This document shows positions 1 to 5,211 of a stretch of 5,211 bases of DNA, piece by piece; positions within the stretch are counted from its first letter, which is position 1, and each line of letters begins with the position of its first letter. A program made the translations under genes and the position numbers. The stretch is from Chloroflexota bacterium. Its GTDB lineage: Bacteria; Chloroflexota; Dehalococcoidia; SHYM01. The notes beneath the pieces were generated by a model. That model was not told where the DNA came from. It saw nothing but the letters and a program-made list of their open reading frames with translations, and made no database searches. The DNA is taken from NCBI GenBank assembly GCA_016199375.1, contig JACQGV010000103.1:1-5211 (forward strand), given 5' to 3'.

Positions 1-1184
1 GCGTCCAGGGCCGCGAGCTCTTCGCCCTGCTGGCCTCTTTTCTGGGGGAACAGGCCGAGCCCGAGAGTGAATATGAGCGGCGTCTGAGGCTGACGCCAGG
101 GGTAAGAGCCCAGCCCCGCTGGGCAGAGGTCGAGCAGGCCGGGGCCGCCCTCACCCTTCACTATCAGGCCGTTGAAGAGGGGCTGGCGGACCTGCTGCGC
201 CAGCTGGAGTCCGTGGGCCCGGCCGCTGTGCTGGACTACGAGGGCCTGGAGGCCCGCCTGTCGGCGGTGCAGATGCAGCTGGCCGGCCAACGACAGCAGC
301 TCGACGGAGCCGTCGCCAACCCCCAGCCCCAGACTATTTACTGGGCCTCTCTCAGCCCCCAGGGTGCCGCCGCCCTGGCCGGGGCCCCCTTGGAGGTGGC
401 GCCGCTGCTCAAGAAACAGCTCTTCGACCAGAAACAGACCATCCTGACCAGCGCCACCCTGAGCACCGAGGGGACCTTCGAGTACCTCAAGGGGCGCCTC
501 GGCCTGGAGGCGCCGCGCGAGCTGCTGCTGGACTCGCCCTTCGACTACCGCGCCGCGGCCCTGCTGTGTGTGCCCCGGGACATGCCCGAGCCCGCAGCCG
601 CGGCCCATCCCGAGGCGCTGGCGCACGCCCTGGCGGACATCGCGGTGGCGGCGCGGGGCCGGACCCTGGCCCTCTTCACGTCCCACGCTTCCCTGAGAGC
701 CGCCCGCGAGGCCCTAGAGCCGCGCCTGCGCCAGCAGGGCATCGCGGTGCTGGCCCAGGGGGTCAACGGGCCGGCGGCCCAACTCCTGGCCCGCTTCAAA
801 GAGGGCCCGGCGACCCTGCTCCTGGGGACCAGCTCTTTCTGGGAAGGGGTGGATGTGGCGGGGGAGGCGCTGAGCGTGGTGGTGGTGGTCCGGCTCCCCT
901 TCGCCGTGCCCACCGACCCCGTCTTCGCCGCCCGCTCCGAGCTGTTCGAGGACCCCTTCAATAACTATGCCCTCCCCCAGGCCGTGCTGCGGTTCAAGCA
1001 AGGCTTCGGGCGGCTCATCCGTCGCCGCACCGACCGGGGCGTCGTGGTGGTCCTCGACCGCCGGATACTGGCGCGGGCCTACGGGCGGGCGTTCCTGCAG
1101 TCAGTGCCACCGTGCAGCATGGCCCGCCCCGCCTTGTCCCAGGTGGGCGAGGCGGTGCGGTCGTGGCTGGAGGGCCGCCCGTGA
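1..1184 (+). CDS. dinG: DinG/XPD-family ATP-dependent DNA helicase, C-terminal part (5' end outside window)
   Basis: The frame that starts at base 3 is open from the window edge to the TGA at 1182-1184 and gives 393 residues, so this is the C-terminal part of a longer protein. Visible superfamily 2 helicase motifs are TSATLS at fragment residues 149-154, followed by SPFDY at 178-182; a LALFTSH strand near 222-228, as in the Helicase_C_2 domain; GTSSFWEGVD ending at 284 (motif V region); and QGFGRLIRR at 333-341 (motif VI, with the arginine finger), followed by LDRR at 351-354. This order is typical of DinG/YoaA/XPD-like enzymes, which unwind DNA 5' to 3' using ATP and act in repair and replication-conflict resolution. 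The Walker A and B motifs, and any iron-sulfur cluster cysteines or N-terminal exonuclease domain, would lie upstream of the window, so these cannot be judged. The stretch from residue 1 to about 130 is probably the helical insert preceding motif III. The gene converges on the small minus-strand gene. Family assignment is firm; the exact subfamily is inferred. Confidence 0.93.
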   Translation, partial: VQGRELFALLASFLGEQAEPESEYERRLRLTPGVRAQPRWAEVEQAGAALTLHYQAVEEGLADLLRQLESVGPAAVLDYEGLEARLSAVQMQLAGQRQQLDGAVANPQPQTIYWASLSPQGAAALAGAPLEVAPLLKKQLFDQKQTILTSATLSTEGTFEYLKGRLGLEAPRELLLDSPFDYRAAALLCVPRDMPEPAAAAHPEALAHALADIAVAARGRTLALFTSHASLRAAREALEPRLRQQGIAVLAQGVNGPAAQLLARFKEGPATLLLGTSSFWEGVDVAGEALSVVVVVRLPFAVPTDPVFAARSELFEDPFNNYALPQAVLRFKQGFGRLIRRRTDRGVVVVLDRRILARAYGRAFLQSVPPCSMARPALSQVGEAVRSWLEGRP

Positions 1185-1224
1185 CCGGCCTACCAGCGAA
1201 CCCCTACGGCTAGCCAACTGCTAT

Positions 1225-1250
1225 CCCCTCTCCCTTGCGATGGGGAGGGG
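1225..1250. terminator. Possible bidirectional terminator hairpin between converging genes
   Basis: Bases 1225-1233 pair with 1242-1250 in a 9-bp stem containing one G-T wobble, closed by an 8-base loop. It lies in the 81-base gap between the dinG-like stop at 1184 and the minus-strand stop at 1266, where a shared transcription terminator would be expected. No T-rich tract follows on either strand, so it is not a classical intrinsic terminator. It may work by another route or simply be GC-rich DNA. The rest of the gap holds nothing recognisable. Confidence 0.4.
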
Positions 1251-1265
1251 CCACGGGCGGGCCAA

Positions 1266-1526
1266 CTAGCGCTGGGGAGGGTTGAGCCGCTGCTGCTGCT
1301 GGAGGGTCGCCTGCTCCGCCTCGGCGGCGAGGCGCTCGTCACAGGGGCGGCAGACGAAGCCCATGGTGCAGGTCTCCGGGTTGATGAAGGGCCGTCCGCA
1401 GTCCGGCACCTGGGCGTGGATGTTCCACTTCTGGTGGAACTGGCGGAAGCAGACCGCGCAGCGGGCAATGTGCTCGGGGTCGAGCGCATCGCTGCACACA
1501 TGGCAATGCGTCTGAGGCTCAGGCAT
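1266..1526 (-). CDS. Small cysteine-rich RING/PHD-like zinc-binding protein, function unknown
   Basis: This 86-residue protein begins MPEPQTHCHVC. It has C8-x2-C11, C23-x2-C26, H31, H37, C43, C53 and C59-x2-C62. The spacing C-x2-C, x11, C-x2-C, x4, H, ..., C-x2-C resembles the cross-brace ligand order of RING and PHD fingers and of the prokaryotic RING-like families (Prok-RING type), including the aromatic residue before the histidine (FRQFH). The usual Cys three residues after that His is missing: position 34 is Trp, so H37 or C43 would have to supply the ligand. The tail from residue 64 on is predicted helical and rich in Glu, Ala and Gln, with a QQQQ run. No signal peptide or membrane segment is visible. 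The ATG at 1526 is chosen because a strong AAAGGAGG site precedes it by 3 bases; a longer reading from 1589 would lie inside the CCA gene and skip this site. The gene overlaps the CCA stop by 8 bases, implying translational coupling. Binding of zinc, and any role with RNA, tRNA or protein partners, is inference. Confidence 0.82.
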   Translation of the reverse strand: MPEPQTHCHVCSDALDPEHIARCAVCFRQFHQKWNIHAQVPDCGRPFINPETCTMGFVCRPCDERLAAEAEQATLQQQQRLNPPQR

Positions 1527-2829
1527 GTTCCTCCTTTGGCGGGCCCGGGCGACCTGCCCGCAGAAGGCGACGCACCAGGGCCACCTCATCTTCCCGCGTT
1601 TTCACGCGTTTGTCCAGCCTCGCCGCCCGCAGGGCGGCCAGGGCCTGGCTCAGGGCGGGTCCCGCTGGGAGGCCCAGGGCCGTCAGGTCGTTGCCACGCA
1701 GCAGGGGACGCAGGGGCCTCAGCTCCGTCAGGTAGCGCTCCAGAAGGCGCCGCCTGGGGCCCGGCCCCGCAGCCAGGCAGGCAGCCTGGAGCAGGACGGG
1801 CTCGAAGGGGTCCAGTCGGCGGGCGACGGCGCTGGGCCGCGCGCCGGGGGCTAGTCGGGCGACGGTCACTCGGAGGGCAGGGATGGCCTCCAGCAGCGCC
1901 GCCCGCCGGCCCGCTAGCTTCAGGGCGGTGAGCACACCAACGATCTGGGGCGCCCGCAGCCGGTAAAGCCACAAGCACCAGTAAACATCAGGCAGATTGC
2001 CCCCTGCCGACGGCGTGGCCACGGCACAGAGGCGCCGCGCGGCAGCGTAGCGGCGGGACAGCCAGCGGTCCCACAACAGGGCGGGGTGGACCTGCGCCAG
2101 GAGGCCGCAGCGGTGCGCCAGGGCCAGGGCCTTTTCCGGGCACTCCTCCCGCAGGACCCGCTCCAGGTCGTGGCGGACGCGGTCCGGCCCCACGCTCATG
2201 ACGAAGCCGGCATCGCGGCGGGCCAGGCGGGCCGTGCGACGCTCCAGGCGCAGGCCCAGGCGTCCGGCATAGCGGCAGGCCCGCCAGAGCCGCGTGGCGT
2301 CGTCCTCGAACGAGCGGTCGTGCAGCACGCGGAGCAGGCCCGCCGCCAGGTCGGAGCGGCCGCCGTAGGGGTCGTGCAGGTGGCCGAAGCTCTCCGGGGA
2401 GAGGCTCAGAGCCATGGCATTGACTGTGAAGTCGCGCCGGAAAAGGTCGGCCTCCAGGCCCGCCGGCGTCTCCACCAGGGGCAGTGCCCCCGGCCTCGGG
2501 TAGCGCTCCCGGCGGGCGGAGGTGAGGTCCAGGCGCAGCGGGCCTGCCCGCAGGACTGCGGTGCGGAAGCGCCGGTGCTCCGTCAGCCCCCAGCCGTACC
2601 TCTGGGCCAACGCTGCCGCCACCGGTGGGGCGTCGCCCTCCAGGACGATGTCCAGGTCCACCGGGGCGCGCAGCCCCAGGAGCAGGTCGCGGACAGAGCC
2701 TCCCACCAGAAAAGGTCGCGCCCCTCTGCCGAGGGCCTCTTCCGCCACAGCCTGGACCGGGCCCTGGGCGGCGCCCGCCAAGGCCGCGCGCAGGCGCTCC
2801 GGCAGGGCCTCTGTAGGCAGAATCTCCAC
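1519..2829 (-). CDS. cca: Class II CCA tRNA nucleotidyltransferase / poly(A) polymerase family protein
   Basis: The 436-residue protein probably adds nucleotides to tRNA 3' ends from CTP and ATP in the cytoplasm. Class II nucleotidyltransferase motifs appear in order: VGGSVRDLLLG at 42-52 with the metal-binding pair D58 and D60 in DLDIV; RRDFTVNAMA at 131-140; DPYGGRSDL at 153-161; and SFEDDATRLWRACR around 173-186, the nucleotide-selecting region. The C-terminal helical region includes GNDLTALG at 379-386 and a TREDEVALVRRLL tail, both common in bacterial members. Where CCA enzymes usually carry EDxxR, this protein has DDATR (176-180), as seen in some A-adding or CBS-linked relatives, so CCA-, A- or CC-adding activity cannot be separated from sequence alone. 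The GTG at 2829 is preferred: the frame stays open to an ATG at 2964, but those 45 extra codons are Arg-rich and unlike the family, and that ATG falls inside the likely rnc promoter. The gene overlaps the downstream small zinc-protein gene by 8 bases and diverges from rnc. Confidence 0.92.
   Translation of the reverse strand: MEILPTEALPERLRAALAGAAQGPVQAVAEEALGRGARPFLVGGSVRDLLLGLRAPVDLDIVLEGDAPPVAAALAQRYGWGLTEHRRFRTAVLRAGPLRLDLTSARRERYPRPGALPLVETPAGLEADLFRRDFTVNAMALSLSPESFGHLHDPYGGRSDLAAGLLRVLHDRSFEDDATRLWRACRYAGRLGLRLERRTARLARRDAGFVMSVGPDRVRHDLERVLREECPEKALALAHRCGLLAQVHPALLWDRWLSRRYAAARRLCAVATPSAGGNLPDVYWCLWLYRLRAPQIVGVLTALKLAGRRAALLEAIPALRVTVARLAPGARPSAVARRLDPFEPVLLQAACLAAGPGPRRRLLERYLTELRPLRPLLRGNDLTALGLPAGPALSQALAALRAARLDKRVKTREDEVALVRRLLRAGRPGPPKEEHA
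1530..1537 (-). promoter_or_regulatory. Strong Shine-Dalgarno site for the small zinc-protein gene
   Basis: Read on the minus strand the sequence is AAAGGAGG, followed by AAC and then the ATG at 1526. It is the best ribosome binding site in the window and fixes the start of the small gene. It also encodes part of the Lys-Glu-Glu near the C-terminus of the upstream CCA-family protein, so it is embedded in that gene's coding sequence. This is typical of translationally coupled pairs. Confidence 0.85.
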
Positions 2830-2836
2830 GGGGCGC

Positions 2837-2842
2837 AGTATA
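2837..2842 (-). promoter_or_regulatory. Possible -10 element for the cca gene, suggesting a leaderless start
   Basis: Read on the minus strand the hexamer is TATACT, 5 of 6 matches to TATAAT, standing out in very GC-rich DNA. It ends 7 bases before the GTG at 2829, so transcription would begin at or next to the start codon and no Shine-Dalgarno site would be needed; none is visible. No convincing -35 element is found 16-18 bases upstream. The call rests on one short hexamer and its position. Confidence 0.35.
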
Positions 2843-2935
2843 CAGCGTCGCCGGCTCGGTACCGGGGAGGCGGCGCCGGCCTGCCGGGGCCGCCGAGCCC
2901 TACCGTCGCGGCGGACATGGTGATGGGTGGAGCGG

Positions 2936-2964
2936 TTGCTACGGCTCGAGCGCCCTGGTAGCAT
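2936..2964 (+). promoter_or_regulatory. Likely sigma70-type promoter for the rnc-ftsY cluster
   Basis: TTGCTA at 2936-2941 matches 4 of 6 of the -35 consensus, and TAGCAT at 2959-2964 matches 4 of 6 of the -10 consensus. The spacer is 17 bases, and a TGG directly before the -10 gives the extended -10 signal. Transcription would start near 2971, leaving about 10 untranslated bases before the rnc ATG. That leader contains AGGGG at 2971-2975, the probable but weak ribosome binding site. The site is placed correctly for the plus-strand cluster. Confidence 0.5.
2937..2963. repeat. Inverted repeat overlapping the rnc promoter
   Basis: TGCTAC at 2937-2942 and GTAGCA at 2958-2963 are perfect reverse complements separated by 15 bases. 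The left arm overlaps the -35 hexamer and the right arm the -10 hexamer. The centre-to-centre spacing is 21 bases, about two helical turns, which would suit a dimeric DNA-binding protein. Each arm is only 6 bases long, so a chance occurrence is possible. Confidence 0.4.
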
Positions 2965-2980
2965 CCCCGCAGGGGAAACA

Positions 2981-3679
2981 ATGCCACAGCCCGATTGGAG
3001 CCGTCTCCAGACAATCCTGGGCTTTCAGTTCCGGGACGAGTCCCTGCTGCGCCTCGCCCTTACCCATCGCTCCTATGGAGGCGAGGGCGTTGCCAGGGCC
3101 AGCTCCAACGAGAGGCTGGAGTTCCTGGGCGATGCGGTCCTGGGGCTGGTGGTGGCGGAGCACCTCTACAAGCACTATCCTGAGATGTCCGAGGGCCAGA
3201 TGACCGTCTTGCGCTCCAGCGTGGTCCGGGAGAGGACGCTGGCGGAGGCAGCTCAGCGGCTGGGGCTGGGCCACTACCTGCTGATCGGCCGCGGCGAAGA
3301 GCTGAGCGGCGGACGCGAGCGGCCGCGCAACCTGGCCCGCGCTCTGGAGGCCCTGGTTGGCGCGGCCAGCCTGGACCGGGGCCTGGCGGCGGCGCGGCGG
3401 CTCATCCTGCGGGCGCTGCGGGAGGCCCTGGCGGCGGACCTGGGGTCGGTGGCCCCCTTCGACCCCAAGTCGCGGTTGCAGGAGCTGGTCCAGGCCCGGG
3501 GTGGCCCGGCGCCCGTCTACCGCACCGTGGAGGGCTCGGGGCCTCAGCACGCCCCCAGCTTCGTGATCGAGGTGCTGGTCCGGGGAGCGCCGGTGGCGCG
3601 CGGCGAGGGCCGCAGCAAGCGACTGGCTGAGCAAGAGGCAGCGGCGCAGGCATACCGTATCCTGTCCCAGGGCGGCTGA
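2981..3679 (+). CDS. rnc: Ribonuclease III
   Basis: This 232-residue protein is an RNase III, which cuts double-stranded RNA in rRNA maturation and mRNA turnover. The N-terminal endonuclease domain (about 6-145) carries LTHRSY at 27-32, the signature NERLEFLGDAVL at 43-54 with E44, E47 and D51, and EGQMTVLRS at 68-76. A double-stranded RNA-binding domain begins at DPKSRLQEL (161-169) and ends with the conserved RSKRLAEQEAAAQAY helix. Length is normal for the family. At the second catalytic cluster the sequence is NLARALEAL: E123 is kept (equivalent to E. coli E117), but the position of E. coli D114 is R120 (codon CGC at 3338-3340), a striking change at a metal-binding residue. The ATG at 2981 is chosen because family homology begins there and AGGGG precedes it; an upstream in-frame ATG at 2927 would add 18 unconserved residues and lies upstream of the promoter. 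ftsY follows after 31 bases. Identity is firm; full activity is uncertain. Confidence 0.96.
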   Translation: MPQPDWSRLQTILGFQFRDESLLRLALTHRSYGGEGVARASSNERLEFLGDAVLGLVVAEHLYKHYPEMSEGQMTVLRSSVVRERTLAEAAQRLGLGHYLLIGRGEELSGGRERPRNLARALEALVGAASLDRGLAAARRLILRALREALAADLGSVAPFDPKSRLQELVQARGGPAPVYRTVEGSGPQHAPSFVIEVLVRGAPVARGEGRSKRLAEQEAAAQAYRILSQGG

Positions 3680-3710
3680 GCCGCGGGTATCGCTGCGCCA
3701 GGGGTGAGGT

Positions 3711-4649
3711 GTGTTCAGACTGCTGGGCCGTTCCCGCAAACAGCAGGCGGAGTCGGCGGTCGCGCCCACCCGCCGGGCCTGGTTCACCAGGGTCAAAGAG
3801 CTGTTCTCCCGGCCCACCTTTGGTGAGGCCGCCTGGGAGGAGCTGGAGGAGCTGCTGGTCGGCGCCGATGTCGGGGTGGCCACGACGAGCCAGCTCTTGC
3901 AGGCGCTCCGCCGACGCGCCCAGGAGGAGAGGCTGCCGGACGCGGATGCGGTGCGCCGCGCCCTCCAACAGGAGATGCTGCGCCTGCTCCAGGTGCCGCC
4001 GCGGGGCCGCTTCTTCACCGACGGCGGGCCCCCCGCCAGCCCCGCCGTCATCTTGATGGTGGGGGTGAACGGCACCGGCAAGACCACCACCACCGCGAAG
4101 CTGGGCGCCCTGTTGCAGGAGCAGGGCCGCAAGGTCTTGCTCGCGGCCGCCGACACCTTCCGGGCGGCCGCCATCGAGCAGCTCCAGGTCTGGGGCGAGC
4201 GGGCCGGGCTCGATGTCATCGCCCACCAGCCCGGCGCAGACCCAGGGGCGGTGGTGTACGACGCCCTGGAGGCGGCACGCCATCGGGGGAGCGATGTAAT
4301 CATCGCAGACACCGCCGGCCGTCTCCATACCAAGCACAACCTCATGGATGAGCTCAAGAAGGTGCACCGGGTGGTGGGGCGCTGGGACAGCCAGGCCCCC
4401 CACGAGGTGCTGCTGGTCCTGGACGCCACCATGGGCCAGAACGCCCTGGCCCAGGCCCGCCAGTTCACCGCCGCGGTGGGGGTCACGGGGATCGTGCTGG
4501 CCAAGCTGGACGGCACGGCCAAGGGGGGCATCGTGCTCGCCATCTGTCATCAGCTTGCCCTCCCGGTCCTGTTCATCGGCACCGGCGAAGGGCTGGGCGA
4601 TCTGGCGCCTTTCGACGCCGAGGAGTTCGTGGCGGCGCTCCTCGCCTGA
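3711..4649 (+). CDS. ftsY: Signal recognition particle receptor GTPase FtsY
   Basis: The 312-residue protein is the bacterial SRP receptor, which docks Ffh-ribosome complexes at the inner membrane and drives GTP-dependent handover of nascent chains to the translocon. It contains the helical N domain (about 22-95, with EELEELLVGADVG) and the G domain. SRP-GTPase motifs are all present: G1 GVNGTGKTTT at 118-127, G2 DTFRAAA at 148-154, G3 DTAGR at 200-204, G4 KLDGTAKGG at 265-273 and G5 GTGEGLGDLAPFD at 290-302. The long acidic N-terminal A domain of E. coli FtsY is missing; only about 20 residues precede the N domain, beginning with a basic stretch MFRLLGRSRKQ that may contact the membrane. This short form is common outside the gamma-proteobacteria. 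The start is GTG at 3711, with a purine-rich GGTGAGG just upstream, close to the start codon. It lies 31 bases after rnc and 42 bases before the DUF2298 gene, and is probably co-transcribed with both. Confidence 0.97.
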   Translation: MFRLLGRSRKQQAESAVAPTRRAWFTRVKELFSRPTFGEAAWEELEELLVGADVGVATTSQLLQALRRRAQEERLPDADAVRRALQQEMLRLLQVPPRGRFFTDGGPPASPAVILMVGVNGTGKTTTTAKLGALLQEQGRKVLLAAADTFRAAAIEQLQVWGERAGLDVIAHQPGADPGAVVYDALEAARHRGSDVIIADTAGRLHTKHNLMDELKKVHRVVGRWDSQAPHEVLLVLDATMGQNALAQARQFTAAVGVTGIVLAKLDGTAKGGIVLAICHQLALPVLFIGTGEGLGDLAPFDAEEFVAALLA

Positions 4650-4691
4650 GCGCAGCGAAACCCTTCCCCTTGTGAGGCCGTAGGAATAGAT

Positions 4692-5211
4692 GTGACCGCC
4701 GCATTTAGCTGGTGGCTGGCCAGCACCGTCATCGGCCTCCTGGCCCTGCCGGTGGCCCGCCGCCTCTTCCGAGCGCTGCCCGACCAGGGCGTGGCCCTGG
4801 CGCGGCCCCTGGGCTCGCTGCTGCTTTCGTATCTGGTATGGCTGCTGGGCCTGAGCCACGTCATCCCCAACGGCCGCCTGGCGGTCGCCCTGGCCATGGT
4901 CGCCCTGGCCACCGTGGGCTTCGTCATGGTCGCGCGCCAGCCCAAGGAGTGGCGGGAGTGGCTGCGGCGCTCCTGGCGCCAGGTGGCCATGGTCGAGGGG
5001 CTCTTCGCCACGGCCTTCGTCCTCTTCGCCCTCCTCCGGTCCTATAGCCCCGAGATCGCCGGGACAGAGAAGCCCATGGACTTCGCTCTGCTCAACGGGG
5101 TCCTGCGCAGCCCGTCCTTCCCCCCTGCAGACCCCTGGCTGGCCGGCCACCCCATCAGCTACTACTACTTCGGCCATCTGCAGGCGGCTACCCTGACCTC
5201 CCTGACCGGCA
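4692..5211 (+). CDS. DUF2298 / Chlor_Arch_YYY-type multi-pass membrane protein, N-terminal part (3' end outside window)
   Basis: The frame from the GTG at 4692 is open to the window edge and gives the first 173 residues. Hydrophobic segments lie at about 5-22, 40-58, 62-81 and 98-115, so at least four membrane spans precede a conserved loop. That loop reads EKPMDFALLNG (126-136), then PADPWLAG (144-152) and SYYYFGH (156-162). The triple tyrosine is the feature after which the family was named. Members are large membrane proteins of unknown function, found mainly in Chloroflexota and archaea; their topology and the acidic and aromatic loop are reminiscent of GT-C glycosyltransferases, but activity here is inference. 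The GTG is chosen because an AGGA site lies 6 bases upstream; the overlapping ATG at 4690 runs straight into TGA. It sits 42 bases after ftsY with no terminator visible, so it is probably in the same transcript, although a functional link to FtsY is not shown. Confidence 0.88.
   Translation, partial: MTAAFSWWLASTVIGLLALPVARRLFRALPDQGVALARPLGSLLLSYLVWLLGLSHVIPNGRLAVALAMVALATVGFVMVARQPKEWREWLRRSWRQVAMVEGLFATAFVLFALLRSYSPEIAGTEKPMDFALLNGVLRSPSFPPADPWLAGHPISYYYFGHLQAATLTSLTG

Noticed and set aside
1208..1267. Direct repeat GCCAACT (1213-1219 and 1261-1267) flanking the hairpin, with a GGCTAGCC palindrome at 1208
   Set aside because: Seven-base repeats and an eight-base palindrome this close together can easily be chance. 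No transposase, target duplication or other mobile-element mark accompanies them.
1527..1589. Upstream extension of the small zinc protein to an ATG at 1589
   Set aside because: It would ignore the strong AAAGGAGG site before the ATG at 1526, and it lies wholly within the CCA coding sequence in another frame.
2086..2961. A 291-codon plus-strand open frame opposite the CCA gene
   Set aside because: The product is Gln-, Ala- and Arg-rich with no motif, and the opposite strand encodes a complete nucleotidyltransferase with all motifs in order.
2830..2964. N-terminal extension of the CCA-family protein to an ATG at 2964
   Set aside because: The 45 extra residues are Arg- and Ser-rich and unlike family members. 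The ATG overlaps the probable -10 box of rnc, and a GTG at 2829 fits the normal N-terminus.
2939..4543. A 534-codon open frame on the minus strand opposite rnc and ftsY
   Set aside because: The translation is rich in Ser, Arg and Ala with no domain, and it is the shadow of the two well-supported plus-strand genes.
3402..5177. A 591-codon open frame on the minus strand, antisense to rnc, ftsY and the DUF2298 gene
   Set aside because: It lies opposite genes with unmistakable family motifs. Its product is low-complexity and rich in Gly, Ala, Gln and Arg, with no recognisable domain. Long antisense frames are expected in DNA this GC-rich.
1..5211. Defence system, CRISPR array, prophage or insertion sequence
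   Set aside because: No repeat-spacer pattern, transposase, integrase or known defence domain was seen. The DinG-like helicase alone does not indicate a defence locus, and its neighbours are housekeeping genes.

Overview
The window looks like a piece of a very GC-rich bacterial chromosome, most likely from the phylum Chloroflexota. Three things suggest this. The last gene encodes a DUF2298 / 'Chlor_Arch_YYY' membrane protein, a family found mainly in Chloroflexota and archaea. The CCA-enzyme and DinG-like proteins have the style seen in that phylum. Codon third positions are dominated by G and C. No mobile element, CRISPR array, tRNA or rRNA was seen. The content is mostly housekeeping nucleic-acid and protein-targeting genes.

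Layout. Positions 1-1184 (+) hold the C-terminal part of a DinG/XPD-family superfamily 2 helicase whose start lies outside the window. A gap of 81 bases follows and contains a 9-bp hairpin between converging genes. Two genes on the minus strand come next, read from right to left. The first is a class II CCA tRNA nucleotidyltransferase / poly(A) polymerase family enzyme (2829-1519). The second is a small 86-residue cysteine-rich protein with a RING/PHD-like zinc-ligand pattern (1526-1266). The two overlap by 8 bases, and the ribosome binding site of the small gene lies inside the last codons of the CCA gene, so they are probably translationally coupled. A divergent intergenic stretch (2830-2980) carries a plausible sigma70 promoter to the right and a -10-like element to the left.

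The right half is a plus-strand cluster: rnc (RNase III, 2981-3679), ftsY (SRP receptor GTPase, 3711-4649) and the start of the DUF2298 gene (4692 to the end of the window). Gaps are 31 and 42 bases with no visible terminator, consistent with one operon. rnc next to ftsY is a common bacterial arrangement.

Biologically the centre of the window concerns RNA maturation: tRNA 3' end addition and double-stranded RNA cleavage. FtsY and a polytopic membrane protein sit downstream. I do not see a clear new multi-gene system. The points most worth a second look are the small RING/PHD-like zinc protein tied to the CCA enzyme, and the replacement of a normally conserved metal-binding Asp by Arg in the RNase III catalytic domain. 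A DDxxR in place of the usual EDxxR in the nucleotidyltransferase, a possible leaderless GTG start for that gene, and an inverted repeat built into the rnc promoter are lesser points.
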